DNA from: an uncultured Flavobacteriaceae bacterium
GTDB taxonomy: Bacteria; Bacteroidota; Bacteroidia; Flavobacteriales; Flavobacteriaceae
DNA length: 64,000 nucleotides
Assembly: GCA_937136455.1 (NCBI GenBank)
Contig: CAKZOO010000051.1
Coordinates: forward strand, 62,001-126,000
Direction of reading: 5' to 3'
This document shows, one piece after another, positions 19,307 through 28,867 of this stretch (within the stretch, counting starts at the first letter, position 1; each line of letters begins with the position of its first letter). The translations under genes and the position numbers were made by a program. Below the pieces are notes generated by a model that did not search any database, was not told where the DNA came from, and saw nothing but the letters and a program-made list of their open reading frames with translations.

Positions 19307-19896
19307 TGATTTTACCTATTGTGGCCTACGGTGACCCAGTACTTAGAAAAGTTTCAAAAGATATCAATAAGGATTACCCTGATCTAGATCAATTAATAGA
19401 GAATATGTGGGAAACCATGTACGCTTCTCACGGTGTAGGTCTAGCAGCTCCTCAAATTGGAAGAGCGATTCGTTTATTTGTAATAGACACAGAGCCCTTT
19501 TCAGATGATGAAGACTTAAGCGAACAAGAGCGTTCTCAGCTTGCCGATACGAAGATGGTCTTTATCAATGCTAAAATCATTGAAGAAACAGGTGAGGAGT
19601 GGAGTTTTAACGAAGGCTGTTTAAGTATACCAGATATTAGAGAAGAAGTATTGCGTCAGCCAACGGTGACTATTGAGTTCTGTGATGAAAATTTTGAAAA
19701 AAAGACACAGACTTTTGATGGGATTATAGCAAGAGTCATTCAACACGAATACGATCATATCGAAGGAATTCTATTTACTGATAAACTCAGCCCTTTAAAA
19801 AAGCGTATCCTCAAAGGAAAGCTTAGCAATATTTCTAAGGGTAAGATTCAAGTGGATTACCGTATGCGCTTTCCAGAATTAAAAAAGAGGAGATAG
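19303..19896 (+). CDS. def: peptide deformylase
   Basis: GVGLAAPQIG, EGCLSIP and QHEYDHIEG motifs; ATGA overlap with ruvX. Confidence 0.97.
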   Translation: MMILPIVAYGDPVLRKVSKDINKDYPDLDQLIENMWETMYASHGVGLAAPQIGRAIRLFVIDTEPFSDDEDLSEQERSQLADTKMVFINAKIIEETGEEWSFNEGCLSIPDIREEVLRQPTVTIEFCDENFEKKTQTFDGIIARVIQHEYDHIEGILFTDKLSPLKKRILKGKLSNISKGKIQVDYRMRFPELKKRR

Positions 19897-19947
19897 GTTT
19901 TTATTTCTTCACAAGAAGTATCATATTTGCCAAAATTTTTAAAACCT

Positions 19948-20379
19948 ATGAAATTAGATAAAATACTTTCGATTCCAGGAAAGCCAGGATTGTACGAAAT
20001 TGTAACCCAAACAAGAGTTGGATTTGTAGCCAAATCCATTAACGATGATAAAAAGATCAGTGTGAGTTACAAGAATAATATCAGCGTTTTATCTGAGATT
20101 GCAATCTATACTTTAGACGAAGAAGTTCCTTTAAAAGAGGTTTTTAAGAATATCTTTCAAAAAGAAGTAGGTAAAAATACTTCTGTTTCTCATAAAGCTT
20201 CTAAGGAAGAACTCGAAGAGTACTTTTTTGAGGTGTTACCAAACTTTGATGAGGATAGAGTGTATCCATCTGATATCAAAAAAGTGATTCAATGGTATAA
20301 TATTCTTATCGATAAAGGATTGATTTCCTTAGAAGAAGACAAAAAAGAAGACGCCGAAGCGCCTTCTAAATCTGAGTAA
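19948..20379 (+). CDS. DUF5606 domain-containing protein (ORF track TTG start at 19927 is probably upstream of the true ATG)
   Basis: MKLDKILSIPGKPGLYEIVTQTRVGFVAKSINDDKK is typical of this Bacteroidota family. Confidence 0.88.
   Translation: MKLDKILSIPGKPGLYEIVTQTRVGFVAKSINDDKKISVSYKNNISVLSEIAIYTLDEEVPLKEVFKNIFQKEVGKNTSVSHKASKEELEEYFFEVLPNFDEDRVYPSDIKKVIQWYNILIDKGLISLEEDKKEDAEAPSKSE
20341..20367 (-). terminator. Intrinsic terminator of the GH20 gene, inside the convergent DUF5606 CDS
   Basis: Minus strand: AGAAGGCGC-TTCG-GCGTCTTCT followed by TTTTT; begins about 14 nt past the GH20 stop. Confidence 0.8.
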
Positions 20380-20380
20380 G

Positions 20381-21916
20381 TTACTCCCAATTAATATCTG
20401 GTGAAGCGTAATAGTTAATCCCTTCGCGTTTAAAGTAATGCGATTGAGCTTCTAGTCGTTTTTTAAAGTCATCCCAAAGAGTTGTTCCTTTAGGCATCCA
20501 AGCGAGTTCTGCAACTGCTAAAACTCTTGGGAATGCTAAATACTCTAATGATTGAGAATCAAAAATAGTTTCTGACCAGAGCGGTGCTTCCATTCCAAAA
20601 ATGGCTGATTCATCGATACTAGCATAGGAATAAGGATCCCAATCGTAGGCATCTTTAACAGGTACATAGGCGGCCCAATGGAGTCCATAAGGCGATAGGG
20701 AATCGTACTGCATGTCTAAATAGATTTTCTTAGCTGGAGATAAAAGTACTTTTAAGCCTTTTTCTGCAGCCAATGAGGCATTTTCATTTGAAGCCCAGTA
20801 TTGAGCAACAGCAGGACTTGGAACATCAGCATGAGCGATCTCATCCCATCCGATAACTTTTTTATCGTGTTTGCTAACAATCTTACTCACTCGGTTGATG
20901 AAATAGATGAAATCTTCTTTTTTAGTCGAGTGACTTTCATCTCCACCTAAGTGAAAATAGGTGCTTGGGCTTATAGCAGCGATTTCACCAACTACATCAT
21001 CGATAAATTGGTAGACCTTTTCACTATGAGTGTCAAAGGTGCTAAATCCAACTTCCATTCCTTCGTATAGCTCAGGAGTTTTGCCATTTCCATTGAGCTC
21101 AGGGTAAGATACTGATGCTGCATTGGTATGACCAGGCATATCTACTTCTGGAATAATTTCTATATGACGATCAGCTGCATAATCTATTAGGTCTTTGAAT
21201 TCTTCTTGAGTGTAAAATCCACCTGATTCACCACCAACCTCTGTTGATCCTCCGACGGTTGTTAATTTAGGCCAAGATTTAATTTCAATTCTCCAACCCT
21301 GATCATCGGTAAGGTGCATATGAAATTTGTTAATTTTGTAGTATGCTAATTGATCGATATAGCGCTTTACTTCATCAACTGAAAAGAAGTGTCTAGCTAC
21401 ATCGAGCATGGCCCCTCTGTAGCTCATAGCTGGTTTATCTGAGATCGTTCCCGTTGGAATCGCTCTTGTGTTTTCTCTTCCCTGTACTAATTCTACAGAA
21501 ACTAATTGTCTGATGGTTTGAATACCGCGAGAAACTCCAGCAGCACTTGCACCTTTGAGTTGAATCAGTGAGGGATTTATATCAATTTGATAGGCTTCTT
21601 GGTTAGAGTCTTCAATACCAACACTTAGGTTGATCGAGTTTGAAGAATCTTTTTGATCAGTTACCATAAGGTTGAATCCAAAAGCATCTTTTAATGCTCC
21701 TTGTAATAACTCAGCTTGTGTTTTTAAATCAGCACTTTTATAACTAATTGTGGTCTCTGAGTTCAATCCAAAAGCTTTATGAGTAGGATTGATTTCAAGT
21801 GGTTTTGGAATTAAAGCAGTGTCCGCAAGACTGTAGCCTATTTCAATGGGTTGTTCTTGCTTGCAAGACATCAAACTTAGGATGCTTACAAGACTTAGTA
21901 AATAGAGGGTTTTCAT
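20381..21916 (-). CDS. beta-N-acetylhexosaminidase (GH20), lipoprotein signal
   Basis: LMSC lipobox; HMHLTDDQGWRIEIKSWPKLT; YFHLGGDESH; APLWSETI. Confidence 0.95.
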   Translation of the reverse strand: MKTLYLLSLVSILSLMSCKQEQPIEIGYSLADTALIPKPLEINPTHKAFGLNSETTISYKSADLKTQAELLQGALKDAFGFNLMVTDQKDSSNSINLSVGIEDSNQEAYQIDINPSLIQLKGASAAGVSRGIQTIRQLVSVELVQGRENTRAIPTGTISDKPAMSYRGAMLDVARHFFSVDEVKRYIDQLAYYKINKFHMHLTDDQGWRIEIKSWPKLTTVGGSTEVGGESGGFYTQEEFKDLIDYAADRHIEIIPEVDMPGHTNAASVSYPELNGNGKTPELYEGMEVGFSTFDTHSEKVYQFIDDVVGEIAAISPSTYFHLGGDESHSTKKEDFIYFINRVSKIVSKHDKKVIGWDEIAHADVPSPAVAQYWASNENASLAAEKGLKVLLSPAKKIYLDMQYDSLSPYGLHWAAYVPVKDAYDWDPYSYASIDESAIFGMEAPLWSETIFDSQSLEYLAFPRVLAVAELAWMPKGTTLWDDFKKRLEAQSHYFKREGINYYASPDINWE

Positions 21917-21978
21917 ATTGAGTTGTTTTTTTAATGAACCCTAAAAATAAGAATAATATGTTTCAATTTTAAATACTT

Positions 21979-21986
21979 TAGTTTTG
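21979..21986 (+). promoter_or_regulatory. -7 box TAGTTTTG upstream of mazG
   Basis: Exact TAnnTTTG, 18 bp before the ATG. Confidence 0.5.
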
Positions 21987-22004
21987 TAACAAATTTTAAT
22001 TGAA

Positions 22005-22781
22005 ATGAATTCAAAAGCAAAAAAGTTAGAAGCCTTTGGTAGACTCCTAGATATCATGGATGATTTAAGGGAACAATGTCCCTGGGATCGCAAACAAACA
22101 ATGGAGTCACTGCGTCATTTGACCATTGAAGAAACCTATGAACTCGGAGATGCCATACTCAATAACGATATGGAGGAAGTTAAAAAGGAATTGGGAGATC
22201 TCTTATTGCATTTGGTGTTTTACGCTAAAATTGGTTCTGAAACCAATGATTTTGATATAGCAGATGTGTGTGATCAAATCTGTGAAAAACTCATTTACAG
22301 ACATCCACATATCTACGGTGATGTCGAAGTGGCTGATGAAGAAGAAGTCAAACAAAATTGGGAACAGCTCAAATTAAAAGAAGGAAAGAAAAGTGTCCTT
22401 GAAGGAGTGCCAAACGGCTTACCTGCTATGGTAAAGGCCAATAGAATTCAGGATAAAGTTGCAGGTGTAGGATTTGATTGGGATCATACATATCAAGTTT
22501 GGGAGAAGGTAAAAGAAGAGTTAGCAGAGTTTGAGGCTGAGGTTAATACTCAGGATCCTTCAAAGATGGAGCAGGAATTTGGAGACTTGATTTTTTCATT
22601 GATCAACTATGCACGCTATCTTAAAATTAACCCTGAAAATGCTCTTGAACGAACCAATATGAAGTTTATCAATCGTTTTAAGTCCATGGAGCAACAAATC
22701 AAATCAGAGTGTAAAAATCTCAAAGAGATGAATTTAAAAGAGATGGATCAATATTGGGATGCTGCAAAGGCTAAGGAATAA
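22005..22781 (+). CDS. mazG: nucleoside triphosphate pyrophosphohydrolase
   Basis: LREQCPWDRKQTMESLRHLTIEETYELGDAI; two MazG domains. Confidence 0.96.
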   Translation: MNSKAKKLEAFGRLLDIMDDLREQCPWDRKQTMESLRHLTIEETYELGDAILNNDMEEVKKELGDLLLHLVFYAKIGSETNDFDIADVCDQICEKLIYRHPHIYGDVEVADEEEVKQNWEQLKLKEGKKSVLEGVPNGLPAMVKANRIQDKVAGVGFDWDHTYQVWEKVKEELAEFEAEVNTQDPSKMEQEFGDLIFSLINYARYLKINPENALERTNMKFINRFKSMEQQIKSECKNLKEMNLKEMDQYWDAAKAKE

Positions 22782-22808
22782 ATTTTAAAGCAGCATAAAA
22801 GAATATCC

Positions 22809-22816
22809 TATCTTTG
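22809..22816 (+). promoter_or_regulatory. -7 box TATCTTTG upstream of the MATE gene
   Basis: Exact TAnnTTTG, 8 nt before the ATG. Confidence 0.6.
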
Positions 22817-22824
22817 CCCAACTT

Positions 22825-24204
22825 ATGATAAAACTCAACGATTATACCAGAGAATTTAAGAAGAACTTAAAACTGTCAGGACCTGTTATTATGGGCTTGC
22901 TGGGTCATACCTTTGTTGCATTTGCAGATAATATAATGGTGGGCCAATTAGGTACCGCTGAACTCGCAGCAGTGTCTCTCGGAAATAGTTTTGTCTTTAT
23001 CGCCATGTCTTTGGGAATAGGATTTTCTACTGCAATAACACCATTGGTGGCTGAGTCTGATGGAGCAAACGATGTAAAGGCCGGAAGGTCAGCTCTTAAA
23101 CACGGTTTAGTGCTTTGTACAGTGATGGGATTTGCTCTTTTTGGATTGATGCTACTCATGAAACCACTAATGCATCATATGAACCAACCCAAGGAGGTGG
23201 TCGAACTAGCCCTACCATATTTAGATGTAGTGGCTTTCTCATTAATTCCTCTAGTTATTTTTCAAGCATTTAAGCAGTTTTCTGAGGGCCTTTCTCATAC
23301 TCAGTATCCCATGTATGCTACTATTGTAGCCAATGTGGTCAATATAACAATCAATTACTTACTCATCTTCGGAAGCTTTGGTTTTCCAAAACTTGGAATT
23401 GTTGGTGCTGCTATTGGAACCCTAATTTCCCGTTTTGTGATGGTAGTGATGATATGGTATCAACTTCGATCTAGAAAGAAATTTCACGATTATGTCACCA
23501 ACTTTAATTTTAGACTTTTAGAAATCAGTAAGCTAAAGCATATCTTAAAATTAGGTTTTCCATCTGCACTGCAATTCTTTTTTGAAGTCGCTGTATTTAC
23601 TACTGCAATTTGGCTTAGTGGAGTGCTTGGAAAAAATGCACAGGCCGCCAATCAAATTGCACTCAATCTCTCTTCGATGACCTATATGGTGGGTATGGGA
23701 CTGGGAGTCGTGGCGATGATTCGAGTTGGGAACCAAAAGGGAATCAAGGATTACTTCAACCTTAGAAGGATCGCTCAATCGGTATTCTTACTGACACTCA
23801 TCTTTGAAGTTGTTTTTGCACTGTTCTTTTTAGTAGGTAGAGAATTTCTTCCAAGCATCTATTTGGATACCAATGATCTAGTCAATCAATTGGACAATAT
23901 GGAGGTGATTAAACTTGGAGCAGAACTTCTTTTAATAGCTGCTTTTTTTCAAATATCAGATGGACTTCAAGTGGTGGTTCTCGGTGCATTAAGAGGTTTA
24001 CAAGACGTTAATATTCCGACGCTTTTAATCTTTATTTCCTACTGGGTGATCGGTTTTCCAATTAGTTTTTATTTGGGTTTACACACTGATTTAAAGAGCA
24101 ATGGAATATGGATAGGGCTCTTAGCTGGATTGAGCTCGTCAGCTATATTGTTGTATCTTAGATTTAATTATTTAACCAAGAAATTGCTTGTGAGCAATTC
24201 GTAA
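22825..24204 (+). CDS. MATE family efflux transporter
   Basis: 12-TM-like protein; VGQLGTAELAAVSLGNS; GVVGAAIGT-like repeat. Confidence 0.95.
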   Translation: MIKLNDYTREFKKNLKLSGPVIMGLLGHTFVAFADNIMVGQLGTAELAAVSLGNSFVFIAMSLGIGFSTAITPLVAESDGANDVKAGRSALKHGLVLCTVMGFALFGLMLLMKPLMHHMNQPKEVVELALPYLDVVAFSLIPLVIFQAFKQFSEGLSHTQYPMYATIVANVVNITINYLLIFGSFGFPKLGIVGAAIGTLISRFVMVVMIWYQLRSRKKFHDYVTNFNFRLLEISKLKHILKLGFPSALQFFFEVAVFTTAIWLSGVLGKNAQAANQIALNLSSMTYMVGMGLGVVAMIRVGNQKGIKDYFNLRRIAQSVFLLTLIFEVVFALFFLVGREFLPSIYLDTNDLVNQLDNMEVIKLGAELLLIAAFFQISDGLQVVVLGALRGLQDVNIPTLLIFISYWVIGFPISFYLGLHTDLKSNGIWIGLLAGLSSSAILLYLRFNYLTKKLLVSNS

Positions 24205-24216
24205 TACAAGTCTTTA

Positions 24217-24444
24217 ATGGAATTTCCAAAGTTTATATTAGGCGATAATACTGATTATCCAGAAGCAATTTTCGTGATTCACACCGAATTTCCCAGATTC
24301 ATAATCAATCTTCAAGATGATGAAATTCAGTGGTTTGAAGAGTTTTCAAAAGAGGATGAAGAAGAGTTAGAAGCTGAAACGGTTCGAATGATTGAAGAAG
24401 CTTCTGCTTTCTACGATAGAGAGGTATCAAGATATCAAGACTGA
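24217..24444 (+). CDS. small conserved-looking acidic protein
   Basis: 75 aa ORF fitted between MATE and PAP2 genes; MEFPKFILGDNTDYPEAIFVIHTEFPRFIINLQDDEIQWFEEF. Confidence 0.75.
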   Translation: MEFPKFILGDNTDYPEAIFVIHTEFPRFIINLQDDEIQWFEEFSKEDEEELEAETVRMIEEASAFYDREVSRYQD

Positions 24445-24445
24445 A

Positions 24446-25018
24446 ATGCAAAGGCTTTTAGAATTCGATAAATCACTCTTTTTACTGATCAATAATTCAG
24501 GAGTTGAAGCTTTGGATTGGTTTTGGTTGTTTATGTCGAACACTAAAATGGCTATCCCTATTTATTTGTTTCTAATCTATGTGCTCTATAAAAAGATTGG
24601 TTGGAGACTTACCTTGTATGCACTTGGATTTGTTGTGTTGTTAATCCTATGTGCAGACCAACTCTCCAACTTCTTAAAATACGGCACTCAACGTTTAAGA
24701 CCCTGTCATCAACAGGAACTCATCCCACAGATGCGATTGCTCAAATCCACTTGTGGAGGTTATTACAGCTTTTTTTCAGCTCATGCCGCTAATAATTTTG
24801 CAGTATTTGGTTTTTTGTTTTTGATACTTAAATCCAAAACCAAAAAATGGATTTATTTATTACTCCTTTGGGCATTTTTAGTTGCTTTTAGCCGCATTAT
24901 GATAGGAGTACATTTTCCTTTAGATGTACTTGTGGGGAGTTTTGTGGGAATCTTCTTTGCTTATGTGTTTTACAAGATATACGATCGTTTATTCTCTTCT
25001 AAACTCGTATCGCGTTAA
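24446..25018 (+). CDS. PAP2-family phosphatase (ATG 24446 preferred over ORF-track 24392)
   Basis: KYGTQRLRPCH, YSFFSAHAANNFA and SRIMIGVHFPLDVLVGS phosphatase motifs. Confidence 0.94.
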   Translation: MQRLLEFDKSLFLLINNSGVEALDWFWLFMSNTKMAIPIYLFLIYVLYKKIGWRLTLYALGFVVLLILCADQLSNFLKYGTQRLRPCHQQELIPQMRLLKSTCGGYYSFFSAHAANNFAVFGFLFLILKSKTKKWIYLLLLWAFLVAFSRIMIGVHFPLDVLVGSFVGIFFAYVFYKIYDRLFSSKLVSR

Positions 25019-25882
25019 GTTGCTGTAGACTTCACCTTTTTTTAGTATTGCAGATGCAAAGTCTTCGTGATTAGGACTATCAGTGAAATTCTGTGCTTCG
25101 ATGCAAAACCCAACTCCGCTCTCTGGAGTGTAAATGACAGCAGTAGGTTGATTCGTAATCGCTTTGATTCTCATCTTAGTTTTTGGAGAATACACCTCTA
25201 TACGCTTTGAATTATCGATCACAAATGAAGTGTCTAATTGTGTTGATCCAAGTCTTTTGGGCTTATTAAAATCAAAAGGATGTCCCTTGACACTGATTAA
25301 ATTACCAGTAGGGCATAGATTTTCTTTTGTTTCTAAGAAATGCTCCGAAGGTATTTTGAATTCAAGATGATTGAATTGATTCGAATTATCTAATTTGAAA
25401 TAGGCGTGATGGGTGAGATTGACAAGGGTAACGGCATCAGTTTGAGCCTCAAATTTTACTTCAAGGACTTTCTCGGCTAAGGTGTAGGTAACACTGACAT
25501 TTAGATTTCCAGGATAACCATCCTCAAGGTGTTTACTGTAATAGGAAAATGTGATGGAAGGAGAAGGTCCGTTTTTTATCGTTTGGAGTTTCCAAACCCT
25601 TTTTGAGAATCCTACACCACCGTGAAGGTGAACTCCATCAGTTGTTTGAATTGGGTATTCTTTGCCTTCTATTGTTACAGAATCAGAACAAATACGACCT
25701 GCAAATCGTCCAACAACGGCATTGAGGCAGGTATTGTCATTTAGGTGATCTTCTGGGTGTTCTAGACTGTGAACGACTTCCTGTATTCCCTTAGAATCTT
25801 TATAAGTTAGTTTGTGAATTCTTGCACCAAAGTCAATAACTGTTAGTGACAGATATTCATTTTCTAAATTATATTCCTTCAT
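24989..25882 (-). CDS. aldose 1-epimerase / galactose mutarotase
   Basis: NAVVGRFAGRI, DGVHLHGG, NLTHHAYFKLD and CIEAQNFTDSPNH motifs. Confidence 0.94.
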   Translation of the reverse strand: MKEYNLENEYLSLTVIDFGARIHKLTYKDSKGIQEVVHSLEHPEDHLNDNTCLNAVVGRFAGRICSDSVTIEGKEYPIQTTDGVHLHGGVGFSKRVWKLQTIKNGPSPSITFSYYSKHLEDGYPGNLNVSVTYTLAEKVLEVKFEAQTDAVTLVNLTHHAYFKLDNSNQFNHLEFKIPSEHFLETKENLCPTGNLISVKGHPFDFNKPKRLGSTQLDTSFVIDNSKRIEVYSPKTKMRIKAITNQPTAVIYTPESGVGFCIEAQNFTDSPNHEDFASAILKKGEVYSNLTRYEFRRE

Positions 25883-25885
25883 TTA

Positions 25886-26614
25886 TTATTTTATGAGTTG
25901 TAGTGTACTAAAAATACTAGCATTGATCCATCCTTGGTTTTTGTCTTCTCCTGGAACAAATACCGAACCGATAAAATTTTCTCGTTCTTTACTGCCATCA
26001 TTGTCACAATACGCTAAAGCGAATCCTACTTTAGTAGTTGCTTCTAATTGAAGAGGAGTAGCATTTTGTCCGTCTATAAACGAATCGTCATATAGTTTTA
26101 CGAATAATTCCCAAGTATAGGTGTTTCCATTCTTAGTGTGGGCAGAGCTTATATGATCGTTGTAATATCGAGGGTTTTTATCTGGAGCAATGTCGATAAC
26201 GTTACCGTCATAGGCAACGTGATAGGCAAAGGCATTGTGATTGTACTGGTGCTCACCACCAGAGTTGTCACTATCGACAAATACTTCAACACAGTCGTCG
26301 TCCCACCAAAGTGTCAGGGGATCTTTGTATTGATCGTAAATGATATCATCTACTACTTCCACAAGTAAGTATAATCCTTTAGTATTCCATCGTATTTTAT
26401 ACCTTCCTGAAAAATCTTCTGAACTATATGGTGCACCAATCCATCGTTGATCTAATGCTAGCCATGGAGACTCACTCCAAAAGCTTTCAGTAGCTTTTCC
26501 ATCAACTTTAAACTCTTCATTAGTTTGCTTGATTTCTAAAATATGATGGTCCTCTTTTTGAGCAAATAGCGTAAATGAACTCAGTAATGCTACAAGTATG
26601 AATCCTTTATTCAT
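25886..26614 (-). CDS. exported CBM9-like sugar-binding domain protein
   Basis: Signal peptide; FKVDGKATESFWSESPWLALDQRW, YLLVEVVDD and WWDDDCVEVFVDSDNSGG. Confidence 0.85.
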   Translation of the reverse strand: MNKGFILVALLSSFTLFAQKEDHHILEIKQTNEEFKVDGKATESFWSESPWLALDQRWIGAPYSSEDFSGRYKIRWNTKGLYLLVEVVDDIIYDQYKDPLTLWWDDDCVEVFVDSDNSGGEHQYNHNAFAYHVAYDGNVIDIAPDKNPRYYNDHISSAHTKNGNTYTWELFVKLYDDSFIDGQNATPLQLEATTKVGFALAYCDNDGSKERENFIGSVFVPGEDKNQGWINASIFSTLQLIK

Positions 26615-27254
26615 GGTGATCTTCCTTTAAATACTTTGAATAGTTTTGTTTAAAACGATCGAATCGAGGCTTGGAAACATTGATGATGTAAGGACTAAAA
26701 GGGTTATTCGACTCATAATTTTGATGGTAATCTTCAGCTTTGTAAAAGATTCCAATCGGTTGCACTTCTGTGACGATAGGTCTGTCGTAAATCCCATCTT
26801 TTGTTAGTTTCGAAATATAATTTTCAATAATTTTTTTCTCACTTTCATTGCTGTAAAAGGCGATGGAGCGGTACTGCGTTCCTGTATCTGGACCTTGCCT
26901 GTTTAAGGTTGTTGGATCGTGAGACCCAAAAAAAACCTCAACGAGTTCAGAAAATGATATTACATTAGGGTCGTAGTGAACTTCTACAGTTTCAGCATGA
27001 TCAGTTTTACCATACCCTACCTTTTCATAAGTTGGGTTAGGTGTTGTTCCTCCAGCATACCCTGAAATCGCCTCGCTAACTCCTTTTACACTTTCATATA
27101 CCGCTTCAACACACCAAAAGCATCCGCCAGAAAAGTAAGCAACAGCTTCTTTTTGATTTTCCATATCTATTCTTGATTTTGATTGAGACCACATTGAACT
27201 TGAGATTATAAAAATCCCAAAACCGAGTACTGTTGTTAGTTTATTTAATTTCAT
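26607..27254 (-). CDS. msrA: peptide-methionine (S)-S-oxide reductase
   Basis: AYFSGGCFWCVEAVYESVKGV...GYAGG...YHQNY; N-terminal signal peptide. Confidence 0.96.
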   Translation of the reverse strand: MKLNKLTTVLGFGIFIISSSMWSQSKSRIDMENQKEAVAYFSGGCFWCVEAVYESVKGVSEAISGYAGGTTPNPTYEKVGYGKTDHAETVEVHYDPNVISFSELVEVFFGSHDPTTLNRQGPDTGTQYRSIAFYSNESEKKIIENYISKLTKDGIYDRPIVTEVQPIGIFYKAEDYHQNYESNNPFSPYIINVSKPRFDRFKQNYSKYLKEDHHE

Positions 27255-27257
27255 ATT

Positions 27258-28814
27258 TTATTGAACACCGGGTTGTTTTAAAATAAAACCTTCTTCTTCT
27301 TTTTTAGCTTTTACTAGTTGTTTTACTTCTTCCAGTAATCCCTTAGCATCATAAATAATGCCATCTTTTACGGTGTATTTGACGCCTCCAACTCTTACAA
27401 CTTCATTGTCCTCTGTTAATTTAATCGCACCTGTTCCATAAAGAACTTTTAAATTGACAAGGGGATTTTCCTCAACAATTACAAAGTCTGCTTTCTTACC
27501 AATTGTGACCGATCCGATTTCATCACTCATGCCCAGGAGCTCTGCTCCGTTAAGCGTTGCTGCTTGAATAACTTCAAGAGGGTGGAAGCCAGCTTCTCTG
27601 AGAAGTTCCAACTCTCTGACATAGGCAAAGCCGTAGAGTTGAAAAATAAATCCAGAGTCAGATCCAGCAGTAACACGTCCTCCTCTGTTTTTGTATTCAT
27701 TGACAAATTGCATCCATAGTCTGTAATTGCGTTTCCAAACCACTTCTTGCTCAGTTCCCCAATAGTGCCAGTAGGAACCATGAGATATCATACTGGGCTG
27801 ATAGTACCTCCAAAGGGATGGTAGGGTGTATTCTTCGTGCCATTCAGCTCTTCGAGCTCGTTGAAGGTCTCTATTGGCTTCGTAAATATTAAAAGTAGGG
27901 TCTAGGGTGAAGTCTAGAGAAAGGAGTTCTTCCATGACCTCATTCCACTTTTTTGAGCCTGGCCCTGCTGCTTGTTCCCAGAGTTTTCCAGCTTCTTCAA
28001 AACGGTGCTGCTCGTTTTGATAGTTGTAGTTAGAAGGGTAGTTTTGAACTGTTTTATCGTCAAACAGAGCTTCAGGTAGACCGTACCAATGTTCCATTGA
28101 ATTCAAACCTGCTCTGGCTGAATGAAGCACATTCCATCGTGCGACATCCATCTGTGCGTGGTGAAAGGCAGAACGAAGTCCAATTCGTTTATTTTCACGA
28201 ATGGCTGCATCTAAGATTTCTGGTTCAGAACCAAAGAATTTAATACCATCTGCACCATTTTTTTTGTTCTGTTGTACCCATTCGATGGCCTGTTGCGGAG
28301 TACTAATGGGAGTTTTACTTCCTTCACCAAAACCAGTATAAGTTTTGATTCTAGGTGCTAGAATTGAATTTTTAGCAGATTTTTCTTTGAGATCAACAGT
28401 AAAATGAACACCTCGACCACTAGGCTCTCTAACGGTGGTTATACCGTGTCCCATCCATAGTCTAAATACGTATTCAGGTTCTGCACCTTGAGACACACCA
28501 CCTATATGTGCATGTGAGTCTACAAAGCCAGGAAGTAAGTACATTCCAGTAGCATCTAATTCTTTGCCACCTTCTTTTAGTTGAGGCCTTCTTTTTTCAT
28601 TGATGGGAACATTGGGATATCCAACGACTCTGATGTCCTTGATAATATTATTTTCAACAACAATATCGATAGGTCCTCTTGGAGGTGCTCCGTTACCATT
28701 GATAAGGGTAACCCCTCGGATAATCAGTTGTGAATAGGGGCCATCTCCACTTGTGGATTGAGCAAATGTAAGACTTAAAAAAGTACAGAATAAAACACTA
28801 AATAGGATTCTCAT
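27258..28814 (-). CDS. exported amidohydrolase family protein
   Basis: LLPGFVDSHAHIGG; ATLNGAELLGMSDEIGSVTIGKKADFVIV. Confidence 0.94.
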   Translation of the reverse strand: MRILFSVLFCTFLSLTFAQSTSGDGPYSQLIIRGVTLINGNGAPPRGPIDIVVENNIIKDIRVVGYPNVPINEKRRPQLKEGGKELDATGMYLLPGFVDSHAHIGGVSQGAEPEYVFRLWMGHGITTVREPSGRGVHFTVDLKEKSAKNSILAPRIKTYTGFGEGSKTPISTPQQAIEWVQQNKKNGADGIKFFGSEPEILDAAIRENKRIGLRSAFHHAQMDVARWNVLHSARAGLNSMEHWYGLPEALFDDKTVQNYPSNYNYQNEQHRFEEAGKLWEQAAGPGSKKWNEVMEELLSLDFTLDPTFNIYEANRDLQRARRAEWHEEYTLPSLWRYYQPSMISHGSYWHYWGTEQEVVWKRNYRLWMQFVNEYKNRGGRVTAGSDSGFIFQLYGFAYVRELELLREAGFHPLEVIQAATLNGAELLGMSDEIGSVTIGKKADFVIVEENPLVNLKVLYGTGAIKLTEDNEVVRVGGVKYTVKDGIIYDAKGLLEEVKQLVKAKKEEEGFILKQPGVQ

Positions 28815-28867
28815 ATCGTAAATGATTTTATAAAAAATGAATTTACGAAAAATTGTCGAGCATCTAC

